A stretch of DNA of 64,000 nucleotides, from assembly GCF_014646095.1 (NCBI RefSeq), contig NZ_BMMU01000026.1:62001-126000 (forward strand). The letters are read 5' to 3'. This document shows positions 24,717-31,963 of the stretch, in pieces. The DNA is from Streptomyces lacrimifluminis. Its GTDB lineage: Bacteria > Actinomycetota > Actinomycetes > Streptomycetales > Streptomycetaceae. Made by a program: the position numbers and the translations under genes. Position 1 is the first letter of the stretch. The number at the start of each line of letters is the position of its first letter. The notes beneath the pieces were generated by a model. That model was not told the origin of the DNA. It saw nothing but the letters and a program-made list of their open reading frames with translations, and made no database searches.

Positions 24717-25099
24717 GGATTCACCTGACCAGCGTCTTCGTCGACGACCAGGACAAGGCCCTGCGCTTCTACACGGACGTGCTGGGCTTCGTGAAGAAGA
24801 CCGAGGTCCCGGTGGGCGAGGACCGGTGGCTGACCGTGGTCTCGCCCGAGGATCCCGCTGGGACCGAACTGCTGCTCGAACCGTCCGGCCATCCCGCGGT
24901 GAAGCCGTACAGGGACGCGCTGGCCAGGGACGGGATCCCGGCCACCGCCTTCGCCGTGGACGACGTCCACGCGGAGTACGACCGGCTCCGCGGTCTGGGC
25001 GTGCGATTCACCCAGGAGCCGCTGGAGATGGGTCCGGTCACCACCGCGGTGCTGGACGACACCTGCGGCAACCTGATCCAGATCGTGCATCAGGCGTAG
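24713..25099 (+). CDS. VOC family protein (glyoxalase/bleomycin-resistance fold)
   Basis: A 128-aa single-VOC-module protein with two beta-alpha-beta-beta-beta units (Thr-Ser-Val-Phe-Val-Asp-Asp-Gln-Asp-Lys-Ala at the start; Leu-Asp-Asp-Thr-Cys-Gly-Asn-Leu-Ile-Gln-Ile at the end). It is 4-nt coupled to the ArsR gene and shares its operator. Members can be lyases, dioxygenases or antibiotic-binding proteins; the substrate here is unknown. Probably cytoplasmic. Confidence 0.88.
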   Translation: MRIHLTSVFVDDQDKALRFYTDVLGFVKKTEVPVGEDRWLTVVSPEDPAGTELLLEPSGHPAVKPYRDALARDGIPATAFAVDDVHAEYDRLRGLGVRFTQEPLEMGPVTTAVLDDTCGNLIQIVHQA

Positions 25100-25162
25100 G
25101 GGGCCGACCACCCGGCCCGATAATCGATGGCGGACGAGGTCGGCGCGCGCGACCATGCCCCC

Positions 25163-25774
25163 ATGGATTCGCGTGCGCACGACAACGAAGCAACGGCGAC
25201 CCGCTGGACGGTCGCGACCGTCTATGACGACATGTGGGTCGACCCGGACGACGACCCGCGCGAGACCGACACCGAGATCGTCGACGAACGCGGCACGCTG
25301 ATCGAGGGCCTGCGCCACTACCGCCTCACCGTGGAGATGAAGTGCGCCGGTCTGGACGCCGAGCAGATGGCCCGACGCTCCGTACCGCCGTCCACGATGT
25401 CCCTGCTCGGGCTGGTGCGGCACCTCACCGAGGACGAACGGCACTTTCGCCGGGTGATGGCCGGTGAGGACACACCCAAGCTGTACCGCACCGACGACGA
25501 CCGGGACGGCGACTGGAACGGCGCGGTCGCCGATCCGGCGGTCGTGGAGGACGCCTGGAAGCAGTGGCGGGCGGAGACGGAACTCACCGACCGTTTCATC
25601 GCCGGTGTCGCCGACCTCGGCACCACCAACGCCGGCTTCTCCGACTTCGGCGCCGAGCCCGGCGGCGAGATCCAGTTGCGCGATGTCCTGTCGGCACACG
25701 TCAACGAGTACGCGCGGCACTGCGGCCACGCCGACCTCCTGCGCGAGTGCGTCGACGGCCGAGTGGGCCAGTGA
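25163..25774 (+). CDS. DinB family protein (DUF664)
   Basis: A 203-aa protein of the DinB/mycothiol-dependent fold. It contains Met-Ser-Leu-Leu-Gly-Leu-Val-Arg-His-Leu-Thr-Glu-Asp-Glu-Arg (about residues 78-92) and Val-Leu-Ser-Ala-His-Val-Asn-Glu-Tyr-Ala-Arg-His-Cys-Gly-His-Ala-Asp. Both are characteristic of DUF664 and supply the three metal-binding histidines. These proteins are often mycothiol-dependent transferases. The ATG at 25163 is preferred over the ATG at 25127, whose extra 12 residues are not conserved-looking. Same strand as the ArsR-VOC pair, 63 bp after it. Confidence 0.85.
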   Translation: MDSRAHDNEATATRWTVATVYDDMWVDPDDDPRETDTEIVDERGTLIEGLRHYRLTVEMKCAGLDAEQMARRSVPPSTMSLLGLVRHLTEDERHFRRVMAGEDTPKLYRTDDDRDGDWNGAVADPAVVEDAWKQWRAETELTDRFIAGVADLGTTNAGFSDFGAEPGGEIQLRDVLSAHVNEYARHCGHADLLRECVDGRVGQ

Positions 25775-25832
25775 CCGGCTGACCGACCGGCCGGGGAAAC
25801 GCGGCGTCACCTCCGGGACGGACCGGTGCGAC

Positions 25833-25856
25833 AACTCATCGCGCCACCGATGAGTT
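25833..25856. repeat. Inverted repeat overlapping the promoter element of the VOC gene
   Basis: AACTCATCG (25833-25841) and CGATGAGTT (25848-25856) are perfect inverted copies with a 6-nt spacer. The right arm forms the first part of the 25849-25874 promoter-like element, so the left arm could be a second, opposite-facing -35-like site or part of an operator. Confidence 0.6.
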
Positions 25857-25874
25857 TTCGTATCAGGATCGGTC
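25849..25874 (+). promoter_or_regulatory. Candidate ECF-type promoter, copy 1 (before VOC gene)
   Basis: GATGAGTTTTCG is followed by TATCAGGATCGGTC. The same block, GATGAGTTTTCG plus a tail matching at 9 of 14 positions (TC, G, ATC and GTC conserved), occurs at 62539-62564 before the ECF sigma gene. The block ends 39 bp before this gene's ATG, against 41 bp at the other copy. This fits a -35/-10 pair recognised by one ECF sigma factor. Confidence 0.6.
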
Positions 25875-25912
25875 GAAAGAGGTGACAGCGTTGCCGCTCC
25901 AGGAGGTACCCC

Positions 25913-26395
25913 ATGACCACCGACGGTTTCACCACATGTCTCTGGTTCGACGGACAGGCCGAGGAAGCCGCCCACTTCTACGTGTCGATCTTCAAGAACT
26001 CGACCCTGGGCAGGATCGGCTACTACAACGAGGCCGGCCCCGCCCCGGCCGGCGCCGTGCTGGCCGTCGACTTCGTTGCCAACGGCCAGAAGTTCGTCGC
26101 CCTGAACGGCGGCCCGCAGTTCACGTTCAGTGAGGCCGTCTCCTTCCAGATCTTCTGCGCCGACCAGCAGGAGGTCGACCACTACTGGGCGAAGCTCACC
26201 GAGGGCGGCGGCGAGGGCGGCACCTGCGGGTGGCTCAAGGACAGGTTCGGACTGTCCTGGCAGGTCATTCCGGAGGGCGTCATCGAGTTGATCAGCGACC
26301 CGGACCAGGAGAAGGCCGTCCGCACCACCAAGGCCATGTACGGGATGGGCAAACTGGACATCGCCGCCCTGGAGAAGGCGTACGCGGGGGAGTAG
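25913..26395 (+). CDS. VOC family protein, PhnB/3-demethylubiquinone methyltransferase-like
   Basis: A 160-aa protein of the PhnB-like VOC group. It opens with Thr-Thr-Cys-Leu-Trp-Phe-Asp-Gly-Gln-Ala-Glu-Glu-Ala-Ala and contains Phe-Val-Ala-Leu-Asn-Gly-Gly and Gly-Trp-Leu-Lys-Asp-Arg-Phe-Gly-Leu-Ser-Trp-Gln, the family hallmark near residue 110. AGGAGG precedes the ATG. The promoter-like element 39 bp upstream matches the one before the ECF sigma gene at 62605, suggesting shared control. The family annotation as a methyltransferase is historical; the real activity is unknown. Confidence 0.9.
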   Translation: MTTDGFTTCLWFDGQAEEAAHFYVSIFKNSTLGRIGYYNEAGPAPAGAVLAVDFVANGQKFVALNGGPQFTFSEAVSFQIFCADQQEVDHYWAKLTEGGGEGGTCGWLKDRFGLSWQVIPEGVIELISDPDQEKAVRTTKAMYGMGKLDIAALEKAYAGE

Positions 26396-26548
26396 GGGAC
26401 GCCTCCCGCCCGTGCCGGGCCGCCCCGTCCCGGGCGGCCCGGGCAGGCCGGCCGCTGTGCGGTGCCGCAGGGACACCGCCGTGCGGCGGCAGCTCTCGAA
26501 GCCGCCGCCGAGGGCGCCTCGCGCATCCTCGGCGGCCTCCACGCTGCT

Positions 26549-27418
26549 TCACTCGGCCAGGATCTCCCTGATCACATGCCGGGCGTTCGCCGCGAGCACC
26601 GGATTCGTCTCCCGGTAGTACGGCAGTTGGATCAGCGAGATCGACAGCGCCCAGCCACGCCCGCGCGCCCACTCGGCGTCGTCGGCGCCGACGGCCTCGC
26701 GGAAGGTGTCACGGACGCCGGCGGGCAGCAGGTTCCAGGCGACGATCAGATCGACGGCCGGATCGCCGACCCCGGTACAGCCGAAGTCGATCACGGCACT
26801 CAGCCGCCCCTCGGTGACCAGCACGTTGCCCGGGGAGAGGTCCGCGTGCGCCCAGACCGGCGGCCCTGTGTGCTCAGGAGCCCGCAGGGCGTCCTCCCAC
26901 CGGGCCGTCACCGCCTCCGTGTCCACGGCCCCCGTCAGCTGGGCGAGGGCCGCGCGCGTGGCCGAGTCCCGCGCCTCCAGCGGAACGGCCCGGTAGTGGG
27001 ACGGGCCGTTCGCCGCGTCGACGCGACGCAGGGCGCGGACGAAGCCGGCGAGTTCCCTGGCCAGTGTCTCGGGAGCTTCCAGGGCGTCGACCGCCGGATT
27101 CCGCCCGTCCAGCCAGCCGTACACGGACCAGGGCCACGGGAACCCCTCGGCGGCGCCGCCCCGGCCGAGCGGCTCGGGCACGGCGACCGGCAGCCGCGGC
27201 CCCAGCAGGGACAGCCAGCGCTGCTCGTGCTCGATGCTGTCCACCGCGCCGGGATGCCTCGGCAGCCGGACGACCAGTTCACCGCCGAGCCGGAACATCG
27301 CGTTCTCGGTCCCGGCGGACTCCAGCCGCTCGACGGGCAGCCCCGCCCACTCGGGGAACTGCCGGGCGATCAGGCGCTGGACCAGCGGGGTGTCGATCTC
27401 TGCCTCGTCGGCATGCAT
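26549..27418 (-). CDS. Aminoglycoside phosphotransferase (APH) family kinase
   Basis: A 289-aa eukaryotic-like small-molecule kinase. The catalytic loop is His-Ala-Asp-Leu-Ser-Pro-Gly-Asn-Val-Leu (the Asp is the base), followed by Val-Ile-Asp-Phe-Gly (metal-binding Asp). The start is uncertain: ATG 27418 (Met-His-Ala-Asp-Glu) fits the family best, and ATG 27433 is possible. The substrate is unknown; most chromosomal members are housekeeping kinases of sugars, not resistance genes. It converges with the VOC gene ending at 26395. Confidence 0.85.
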   Translation of the reverse strand: MHADEAEIDTPLVQRLIARQFPEWAGLPVERLESAGTENAMFRLGGELVVRLPRHPGAVDSIEHEQRWLSLLGPRLPVAVPEPLGRGGAAEGFPWPWSVYGWLDGRNPAVDALEAPETLARELAGFVRALRRVDAANGPSHYRAVPLEARDSATRAALAQLTGAVDTEAVTARWEDALRAPEHTGPPVWAHADLSPGNVLVTEGRLSAVIDFGCTGVGDPAVDLIVAWNLLPAGVRDTFREAVGADDAEWARGRGWALSISLIQLPYYRETNPVLAANARHVIREILAE

Positions 27419-27544
27419 CTTCAGGGCACACATGAGGTCATCCCAGCCGCTGACAGGCCCGCGGTCCACCGAATTTCGGCGGAGCGCGAACGTGGGCACC
27501 GGCGCGGGGCCGTCCGGTCGAACGCCCCGCGGCCGGCGCTCAGT

Positions 27545-28180
27545 TCACGGCGTCATCCCGTTGGTGCACGCGGCCCCGGGCTCGGGGGTCTGCTCGCCCT
27601 GGACGTACTTGTCGAGGAACTTGGCGACGCGCGGGTCCGAGGCCTTGTCCACCTTGAGCTGGTGCTCCCAGGCGCTCAGCACGATCGGCGACGACTGGTC
27701 CTCGTACGGACTCATGAAGGTGTACGACGTGTTGGTCACCTTCTCGGAGAGCGTCTCGACGTCCGCCTCGGCAGCCTTGTCGTTGTAGGTGATCCAGACA
27801 GCACCGTGTTCGAGGGCGTGCACGGCGTTCTCGTTGGGGACCGCCTTGGTGTAGACCTGCCGGTCGCAGTTCACCCACACCTGGTTGTGGTCGCCGCCCA
27901 CGGGCGGGCTCATCTTGTAGGTGACGGCCTTGGTTACGTGGTTCTGTGTGAGCTTGGACCAGCTCTTCACGCCCGAGATCGGTGCCGCCTTCGCCTCTTC
28001 CTTGTCCTGGGCGGAGTCGACCAGATACCAGCCGCCGCCGGCCAGGCCGACGAGTATGACGGCGGTCGCGCCGAGCGTGAGCAGACGCATCCGCCGCTCA
28101 CGGGCCTGCTCGGTCTTGCGCAGCTCCTCCATGTGGGCGCGGCGGGCCGCGGTCTTCGCCTTGGCGTTGGATGTACCCAT
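27545..28180 (-). CDS. DUF3105 domain-containing membrane-anchored protein
   Basis: A 211-aa protein with a basic cytoplasmic N-terminus, one transmembrane helix (about residues 35-55) and an outside DUF3105 domain. That domain has Ser-Pro-Pro-Val-Gly-Gly-Asp-His-Asn, Trp-Val-Asn-Cys and His-Ala-Leu-Glu-His-Gly-Ala-Val-Trp-Ile-Thr-Tyr, its conserved His and Cys residues. The function is unknown; the family often neighbours DUF305 or copper genes. The DUF6153 gene 111 bp upstream runs the same way and may be in the same operon. Start ATG at 28180. Confidence 0.88.
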   Translation of the reverse strand: MGTSNAKAKTAARRAHMEELRKTEQARERRMRLLTLGATAVILVGLAGGGWYLVDSAQDKEEAKAAPISGVKSWSKLTQNHVTKAVTYKMSPPVGGDHNQVWVNCDRQVYTKAVPNENAVHALEHGAVWITYNDKAAEADVETLSEKVTNTSYTFMSPYEDQSSPIVLSAWEHQLKVDKASDPRVAKFLDKYVQGEQTPEPGAACTNGMTP

Positions 28181-28291
28181 GGGATGTCCTTCTCCGTGCC
28201 GTGCCTGTCTCCGGGCACGGCGCTGCAAGCTGGGGTGATGGTCGTGGCTGAGGGGATCGGCCCGAGAGGAACGCGTGGGCCCGACCGCGGC

Positions 28292-28681
28292 CTAGACCCG
28301 GAGCAGTTGCAGCTCGTGGAGATCGGGAGGGCGGGCGGCGCCCGGGATCCGCGACAGGCCGAGCGGCAGCCGGGCGGGGGCGGTGCTCAGCTGGTTCAAC
28401 GCGGCGGCCCGGTCCGCGCCGATGGACGGGGCGTGGTTGAGGACGCCATGGTGCCCGGGGGTGTGACAGCCGTGGTGCGGGCCCTCCTGGCAGGGGTCCC
28501 GGTCGGCGATGTGCACGGCGTGTGCCGACGTCGGCCGGGAGGTCCCGGCGTCCGGTGAGGGCATGGCTCCGGCGCAGGAGAACGCGAACGTCGCGAGGAC
28601 GAGGATCAGGACACCCAGCAGGTGCGGGACGCTGCCGCGGGCGTGCCGTGCCGCTGGGCGACGCACCCGTGCAGCGGACAT
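28292..28681 (-). CDS. DUF6153 family small membrane protein
   Basis: A 129-aa protein from the ATG at 28681. A hydrophobic segment at about residues 18-40 is followed by an outside His-rich region (Gly-Pro-His-His-Gly-Cys-His and Gly-His-His-Gly-Val) and a Pro/Leu-rich tail. This is the DUF6153 layout, a Streptomyces family of unknown function. The His/Cys cluster suggests metal binding. A longer frame to 28816 exists but its first 45 residues look non-coding. It is upstream of the DUF3105 gene on the same strand. Confidence 0.78.
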   Translation of the reverse strand: MSAARVRRPAARHARGSVPHLLGVLILVLATFAFSCAGAMPSPDAGTSRPTSAHAVHIADRDPCQEGPHHGCHTPGHHGVLNHAPSIGADRAAALNQLSTAPARLPLGLSRIPGAARPPDLHELQLLRV

Positions 28682-28844
28682 CTGGACACCTGGAGGTAGG
28701 GGAGGAGCCGAAGAGAGATGAGCGCCGATGAAATTATCAGACCGCAGGGGTGTGTTATTGCCGCGCCCTGGGGGTTGTCTGCCGGCCGCGGGTCGGTGGG
28801 GGCTTGTCGCGCCCACGCGGCGGAGCCACAGATCGCAACAGCCT

Positions 28845-28864
28845 CGCGCCCCTCAAGGGGCGCG
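28845..28864. terminator. G/C-rich hairpin in the divergent region before the VOC gene
   Basis: CGCGCCCCT (28845-28853) pairs with AGGGGCGCG (28856-28864) around a 2-nt centre, in practice a 4-nt loop. It lies in the 298-bp gap between DUF6153 and the VOC gene at 28980. It may be a terminator or attenuator; its role is uncertain because both neighbours read away from it. Confidence 0.5.
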
Positions 28865-28979
28865 TCTCCTCCCGTCTGTAACAGCCTGGGCCGCTCGACG
28901 CGCGTCCTGGGCGAAGCCTGGCTAGCGTGAGAATCCGGACCACCCGACGAGATCGACGAGACCCGGAGAGGCCGAAACC

Positions 28980-29780
28980 ATGGCCGTGAAACGTGAGGGA
29001 ACGCCCTGTTGGGCCGACGCGATGTTCAGTGACGTCGAGGGAGCCAAGAGCTTCTACGGCGAGGTGCTCGGCTGGACCTTCGGCGAGTCGTCGTCGGAGT
29101 ACGGCAACTACACACAGGCGTACGCCGACGGCAAGGCGGTCGCCGCGGTCGTCCCGCCGATGCCCGGGCAGGAGGGGCAGTCGGCGTGGTGCCTGTACCT
29201 CGCCTCGCCGGACGCCGCCGCCACCGCCACCAAGATCCGTGACAACGGCGGCGAGCTGCTGATGGAGCCGATGCAGGTGGGCGAGTTCGGCACCATGTGC
29301 CTGGCCCGCGACCCCAGCGGTGTCGCCTTCGGCGTCTGGCAGGGCGCTGTCCACGAGGGCTTCGAAGCGGGCCCGGAAAAGCCCGGTGCCTACTGCTGGG
29401 CCGAGGTCTTCACACGCGAGACCGAGAAGTCGGACACCTTCTTCCAGTCCGTCTTCGGCTACTCGGCCAAGCAGATGGAGGACGACGCCGTCGACTTCCG
29501 TATGTACAACCTGGGCGACGACACCGTCCTCGGCCGGATGCGGATGACGGACGACTTCCCGCCCGAGGTGCCGCCGTACATCAACGTGTACTTCACCGTC
29601 GGCAACTGCGACGACGCCGTCGCCACGGCCACCAAGCTCGGCGCCGTGCTGCGCTTCGGGCCCATGGACACCCCGTTCGGCCGGTTCGCCGCGTTGAGCG
29701 ACCCGCAGGGCGCCAACTTCTCCGTCATCGACGTCACGACGACGGTGGGCGAGCTGCCCAAGTCGACGGACGTGGTCTGA
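28980..29780 (+). CDS. VOC family protein with two VOC modules
   Basis: A 266-aa protein with two tandem VOC domains. Module one (about residues 8-125) opens Thr-Pro-Cys-Trp-Ala-Asp-Ala-Met-Phe-Ser-Asp. Module two (about 135-255) opens Gly-Ala-Tyr-Cys-Trp-Ala-Glu-Val-Phe-Thr-Arg. Each ends with an Asp-Pro-x-Gly-Ala/Val-x-Phe motif. This is the CFP30B/27-kDa antigen-like type found across actinobacteria. No metal-ligand set is certain and the substrate is unknown. Start ATG at 28980. Confidence 0.9.
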   Translation: MAVKREGTPCWADAMFSDVEGAKSFYGEVLGWTFGESSSEYGNYTQAYADGKAVAAVVPPMPGQEGQSAWCLYLASPDAAATATKIRDNGGELLMEPMQVGEFGTMCLARDPSGVAFGVWQGAVHEGFEAGPEKPGAYCWAEVFTRETEKSDTFFQSVFGYSAKQMEDDAVDFRMYNLGDDTVLGRMRMTDDFPPEVPPYINVYFTVGNCDDAVATATKLGAVLRFGPMDTPFGRFAALSDPQGANFSVIDVTTTVGELPKSTDVV

Positions 29781-29835
29781 CGGAGGCGCTCGACGAGGGC
29801 CGGGAGCCCGTCGCGCGCATGGCATGATCGAGCGC

Positions 29836-30522
29836 ATGCGTGAACGTGTGGTGGCCGCGTGCGACGGGGCTTCGAAAGGAAATCCGGGGCCTGCGGGCTG
29901 GGCCTGGGTGGTGGCCGACGGCTCGGAGAGCCCCACTCGCTGGGAGGCCGGGCCGCTCGGCCGGGCCACCAACAACGTAGCCGAACTCACCGCGCTTGAA
30001 CGGCTGTTGACGGCCGTCGCACCGGACGTACCGCTGGAGATCCGGATGGACTCCCAGTACGCGATGAAGGCCGTCACCACCTGGCTGCCCGGCTGGAAGC
30101 GCAAGGGCTGGAAGACGGCCGCCGGCAAGCCGGTCGCCAACCAGGAACTCGTCGTCCGTATCGACGAACTGCTCGACGGCCGCTCGGTCGAGTTCCGCTA
30201 CGTGCCCGCCCACCAGGTCGACGGCGACAAGCTCAACGACTTCGCCGACCGTGCCGCCAGCCAGGCCGCGATCGTGCAGCTGTCGGCCGGCAGCGACCTC
30301 GGCTCCCCGGAACCCCCGGCCTCGCCGGACACCCCCCGCTCCTCGGCCCCGAAGACGTCCGGCACGAAGACGTCCCGGCCGCGAAGCGGCAACTCCGACC
30401 GCACCCTCAAGGCGAAGTTCCCCGGCCGCTGCGTCTGCGGACGGGCCTACGCGGCCGGCGAGACCATCGCCAAGAACGCCCAGGGCTGGGGTCACCCGGA
30501 TTGCCGTACGGCCGACGTCTGA
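29836..30522 (+). CDS. Ribonuclease H family protein with C-terminal extension
   Basis: A 228-aa protein. The RNase HI domain (residues 1-135) has all acidic catalytic residues: Asp in Ala-Cys-Asp-Gly-Ala-Ser-Lys-Gly-Asn-Pro-Gly, Glu in Asn-Asn-Val-Ala-Glu, Asp in Met-Asp-Ser-Gln-Tyr, and Asp in Asn-Asp-Phe-Ala-Asp-Arg-Ala. A Pro/Ser/Thr-rich linker leads to a small C-terminal Cys-x-Cys-Gly ... His-Pro-x-Cys element (about 198-222) that may bind zinc. It would cleave RNA in RNA-DNA hybrids. An ATG at 29824 would add 4 residues. Confidence 0.9.
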   Translation: MRERVVAACDGASKGNPGPAGWAWVVADGSESPTRWEAGPLGRATNNVAELTALERLLTAVAPDVPLEIRMDSQYAMKAVTTWLPGWKRKGWKTAAGKPVANQELVVRIDELLDGRSVEFRYVPAHQVDGDKLNDFADRAASQAAIVQLSAGSDLGSPEPPASPDTPRSSAPKTSGTKTSRPRSGNSDRTLKAKFPGRCVCGRAYAAGETIAKNAQGWGHPDCRTADV

Positions 30523-30535
30523 GCACACCCGCCCG

Positions 30536-30569
30536 CACCGGCCGTCCCGTGAGGGACGGCGTTCCGGTG
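30536..30569 (+). terminator. Terminator hairpin after the RNase H gene
   Basis: Inner stem GCCGTCCC (30541-30548) with GGGACGGC (30553-30560), and outer stem CACCGG (30536-30541) with CCGGTG (30564-30569). It lies 14 bp after the stop at 30522. Confidence 0.7.
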
Positions 30570-30631
30570 TATCCACATCCTGCTACTCTCCGACGCGAAC
30601 TGACCACCTTCCGTAATTGCTAGGGGTGTGT

Positions 30632-31873
30632 GTGAAGGTCGCCTGTGTCGGAGGCGGGCCCGCCGGCCTGTATCTCTCGATCCTGCTGAAGCTGCGGGAT
30701 CCGTCCCACGACATCACCGTGTACGAGCGTGACCCGGCGGGTTCGACCTACGGCTGGGGCGTCACCTACTGGCGCGGGCTGCTCGACAAGCTCCACGAGC
30801 ACGACCCCGAGTCCGCGCGGGCCATCGGGGACGCCTCCGTGTCCTGGAACCACGGCGTCGCCCACGTGGGCGACAGCGCGACCCGGCACCCGGGCGACGA
30901 GGGCTTCGGCATCGGCCGCCACAAGCTCCTCGACATCCTCGCCGACCGGGCCCGACAGCTCGGCGTACGACTGGAGTTCGAGCACGGGATCACCGACGCC
31001 GACGAACTGGCCGACGCCGACCTCGTCGTAGCCGCCGACGGCGTCAACAGCGTGCTGCGCGAACAGCACACCGAACACTTCGGCGCCGGACTGAAGGCCG
31101 GGCGCAACCGCTACATCTGGCTCGGCACCACCAAGGTCTTCGACGCCTTCACCTTCGGCTTCAAGGAGACGGCGCACGGCTGGATCTGGTGCTACGGCTA
31201 CGGCTACGGCCAGGACCACAGCACCTGCGTCGTCGAGTGCGCCCCCGAGACCTGGAGCGGCCTCGGCCTCGACCGGGCGAACGAGGCCGACGGCCTGGCC
31301 CTGCTGGAGAAGCTCTTCGCCGACCTGCTGGACGGCCACCCCCTGATCGGCCGCTCCGCCGCCGACGGCGCCGCCCAGTGGCTCACCTTCCGCACCCTCA
31401 CCAACCAGACCTGGCACCACGGCAACCTCGTCCTTCTCGGCGACGCCGCCCACACCACGCACTACTCCATCGGCGCCGGCACCACCCTCGCCCTGGAGGA
31501 CGCCATCGCCCTGGCCGACGCCCTCCGCGCACACCCCGAACTCCCCGCGGCCCTCACCGCCTACGAGGAGCGGCGCAAGTCGGAACTGCTCTCCATCCAG
31601 AGCGCGGCCCGCTACAGCGCCCAGTGGTACGAGAACCTGCCGCGCTACATCAGACTGCCCCCGGCCCAGATGTTCGCCCTGCTCGGCCAGCGACACTCGC
31701 CCCTGCTGCCCTATGTGCCGCCCCAGCTGTACTACGGCATCGACCGGGCGGCGGGGCGCCTCGAAGCGCTGCGCCGGTTCAAGCGATGGCTCGGCCCGAA
31801 GCTAGCCCGCACCGCGCAAACGCGCGCGCTGGCCTCCCGTACCCGGGAAAAGACCGAGGTCTCCGGGAAATAG
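30632..31873 (+). CDS. FAD-dependent monooxygenase (salicyloyl/anthraniloyl-CoA hydroxylase-like)
   Basis: A 413-aa class A flavoprotein. The N-terminus has the FAD dinucleotide motif Gly-Gly-Gly-Pro-Ala-Gly-Leu-Tyr. It has Asp-Leu-Val-Val-Ala-Ala-Asp-Gly-Val-Asn-Ser (the DG motif) and Leu-Leu-Gly-Asp-Ala-Ala-His-Thr-Thr (the GD motif). The Gly-Trp-Gly-Val segment near residue 40 is like aromatic acyl-CoA 5-hydroxylases and anthraniloyl-CoA monooxygenase. The GTG at 30632 is chosen; TTG 30617 and GTG 30626 are alternatives. It hydroxylates an aromatic substrate using NAD(P)H and O2, with the substrate unknown. Confidence 0.85.
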   Translation: MKVACVGGGPAGLYLSILLKLRDPSHDITVYERDPAGSTYGWGVTYWRGLLDKLHEHDPESARAIGDASVSWNHGVAHVGDSATRHPGDEGFGIGRHKLLDILADRARQLGVRLEFEHGITDADELADADLVVAADGVNSVLREQHTEHFGAGLKAGRNRYIWLGTTKVFDAFTFGFKETAHGWIWCYGYGYGQDHSTCVVECAPETWSGLGLDRANEADGLALLEKLFADLLDGHPLIGRSAADGAAQWLTFRTLTNQTWHHGNLVLLGDAAHTTHYSIGAGTTLALEDAIALADALRAHPELPAALTAYEERRKSELLSIQSAARYSAQWYENLPRYIRLPPAQMFALLGQRHSPLLPYVPPQLYYGIDRAAGRLEALRRFKRWLGPKLARTAQTRALASRTREKTEVSGK

Positions 31874-31963
31874 CCCGGGTCCGGGAGCTGTTATCGGGTG
31901 CCCGCGGAACGCACCTGCGGGAGGCGGCGATCGTGCGGGCCCTGCCGGCCCCTTGACGGGACC

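Noticed and set aside
28509..28930. Short plus-strand frames near DUF6153
   Set aside because: All are antisense shadows of DUF6153 or cover the hairpin at 28845; none has a ribosome binding site.
29824..29835. Four-residue N-terminal extension of RNase H
   Set aside because: Possible, but the ATG at 29836 gives the standard start before the first catalytic Asp; kept as an alternative only.
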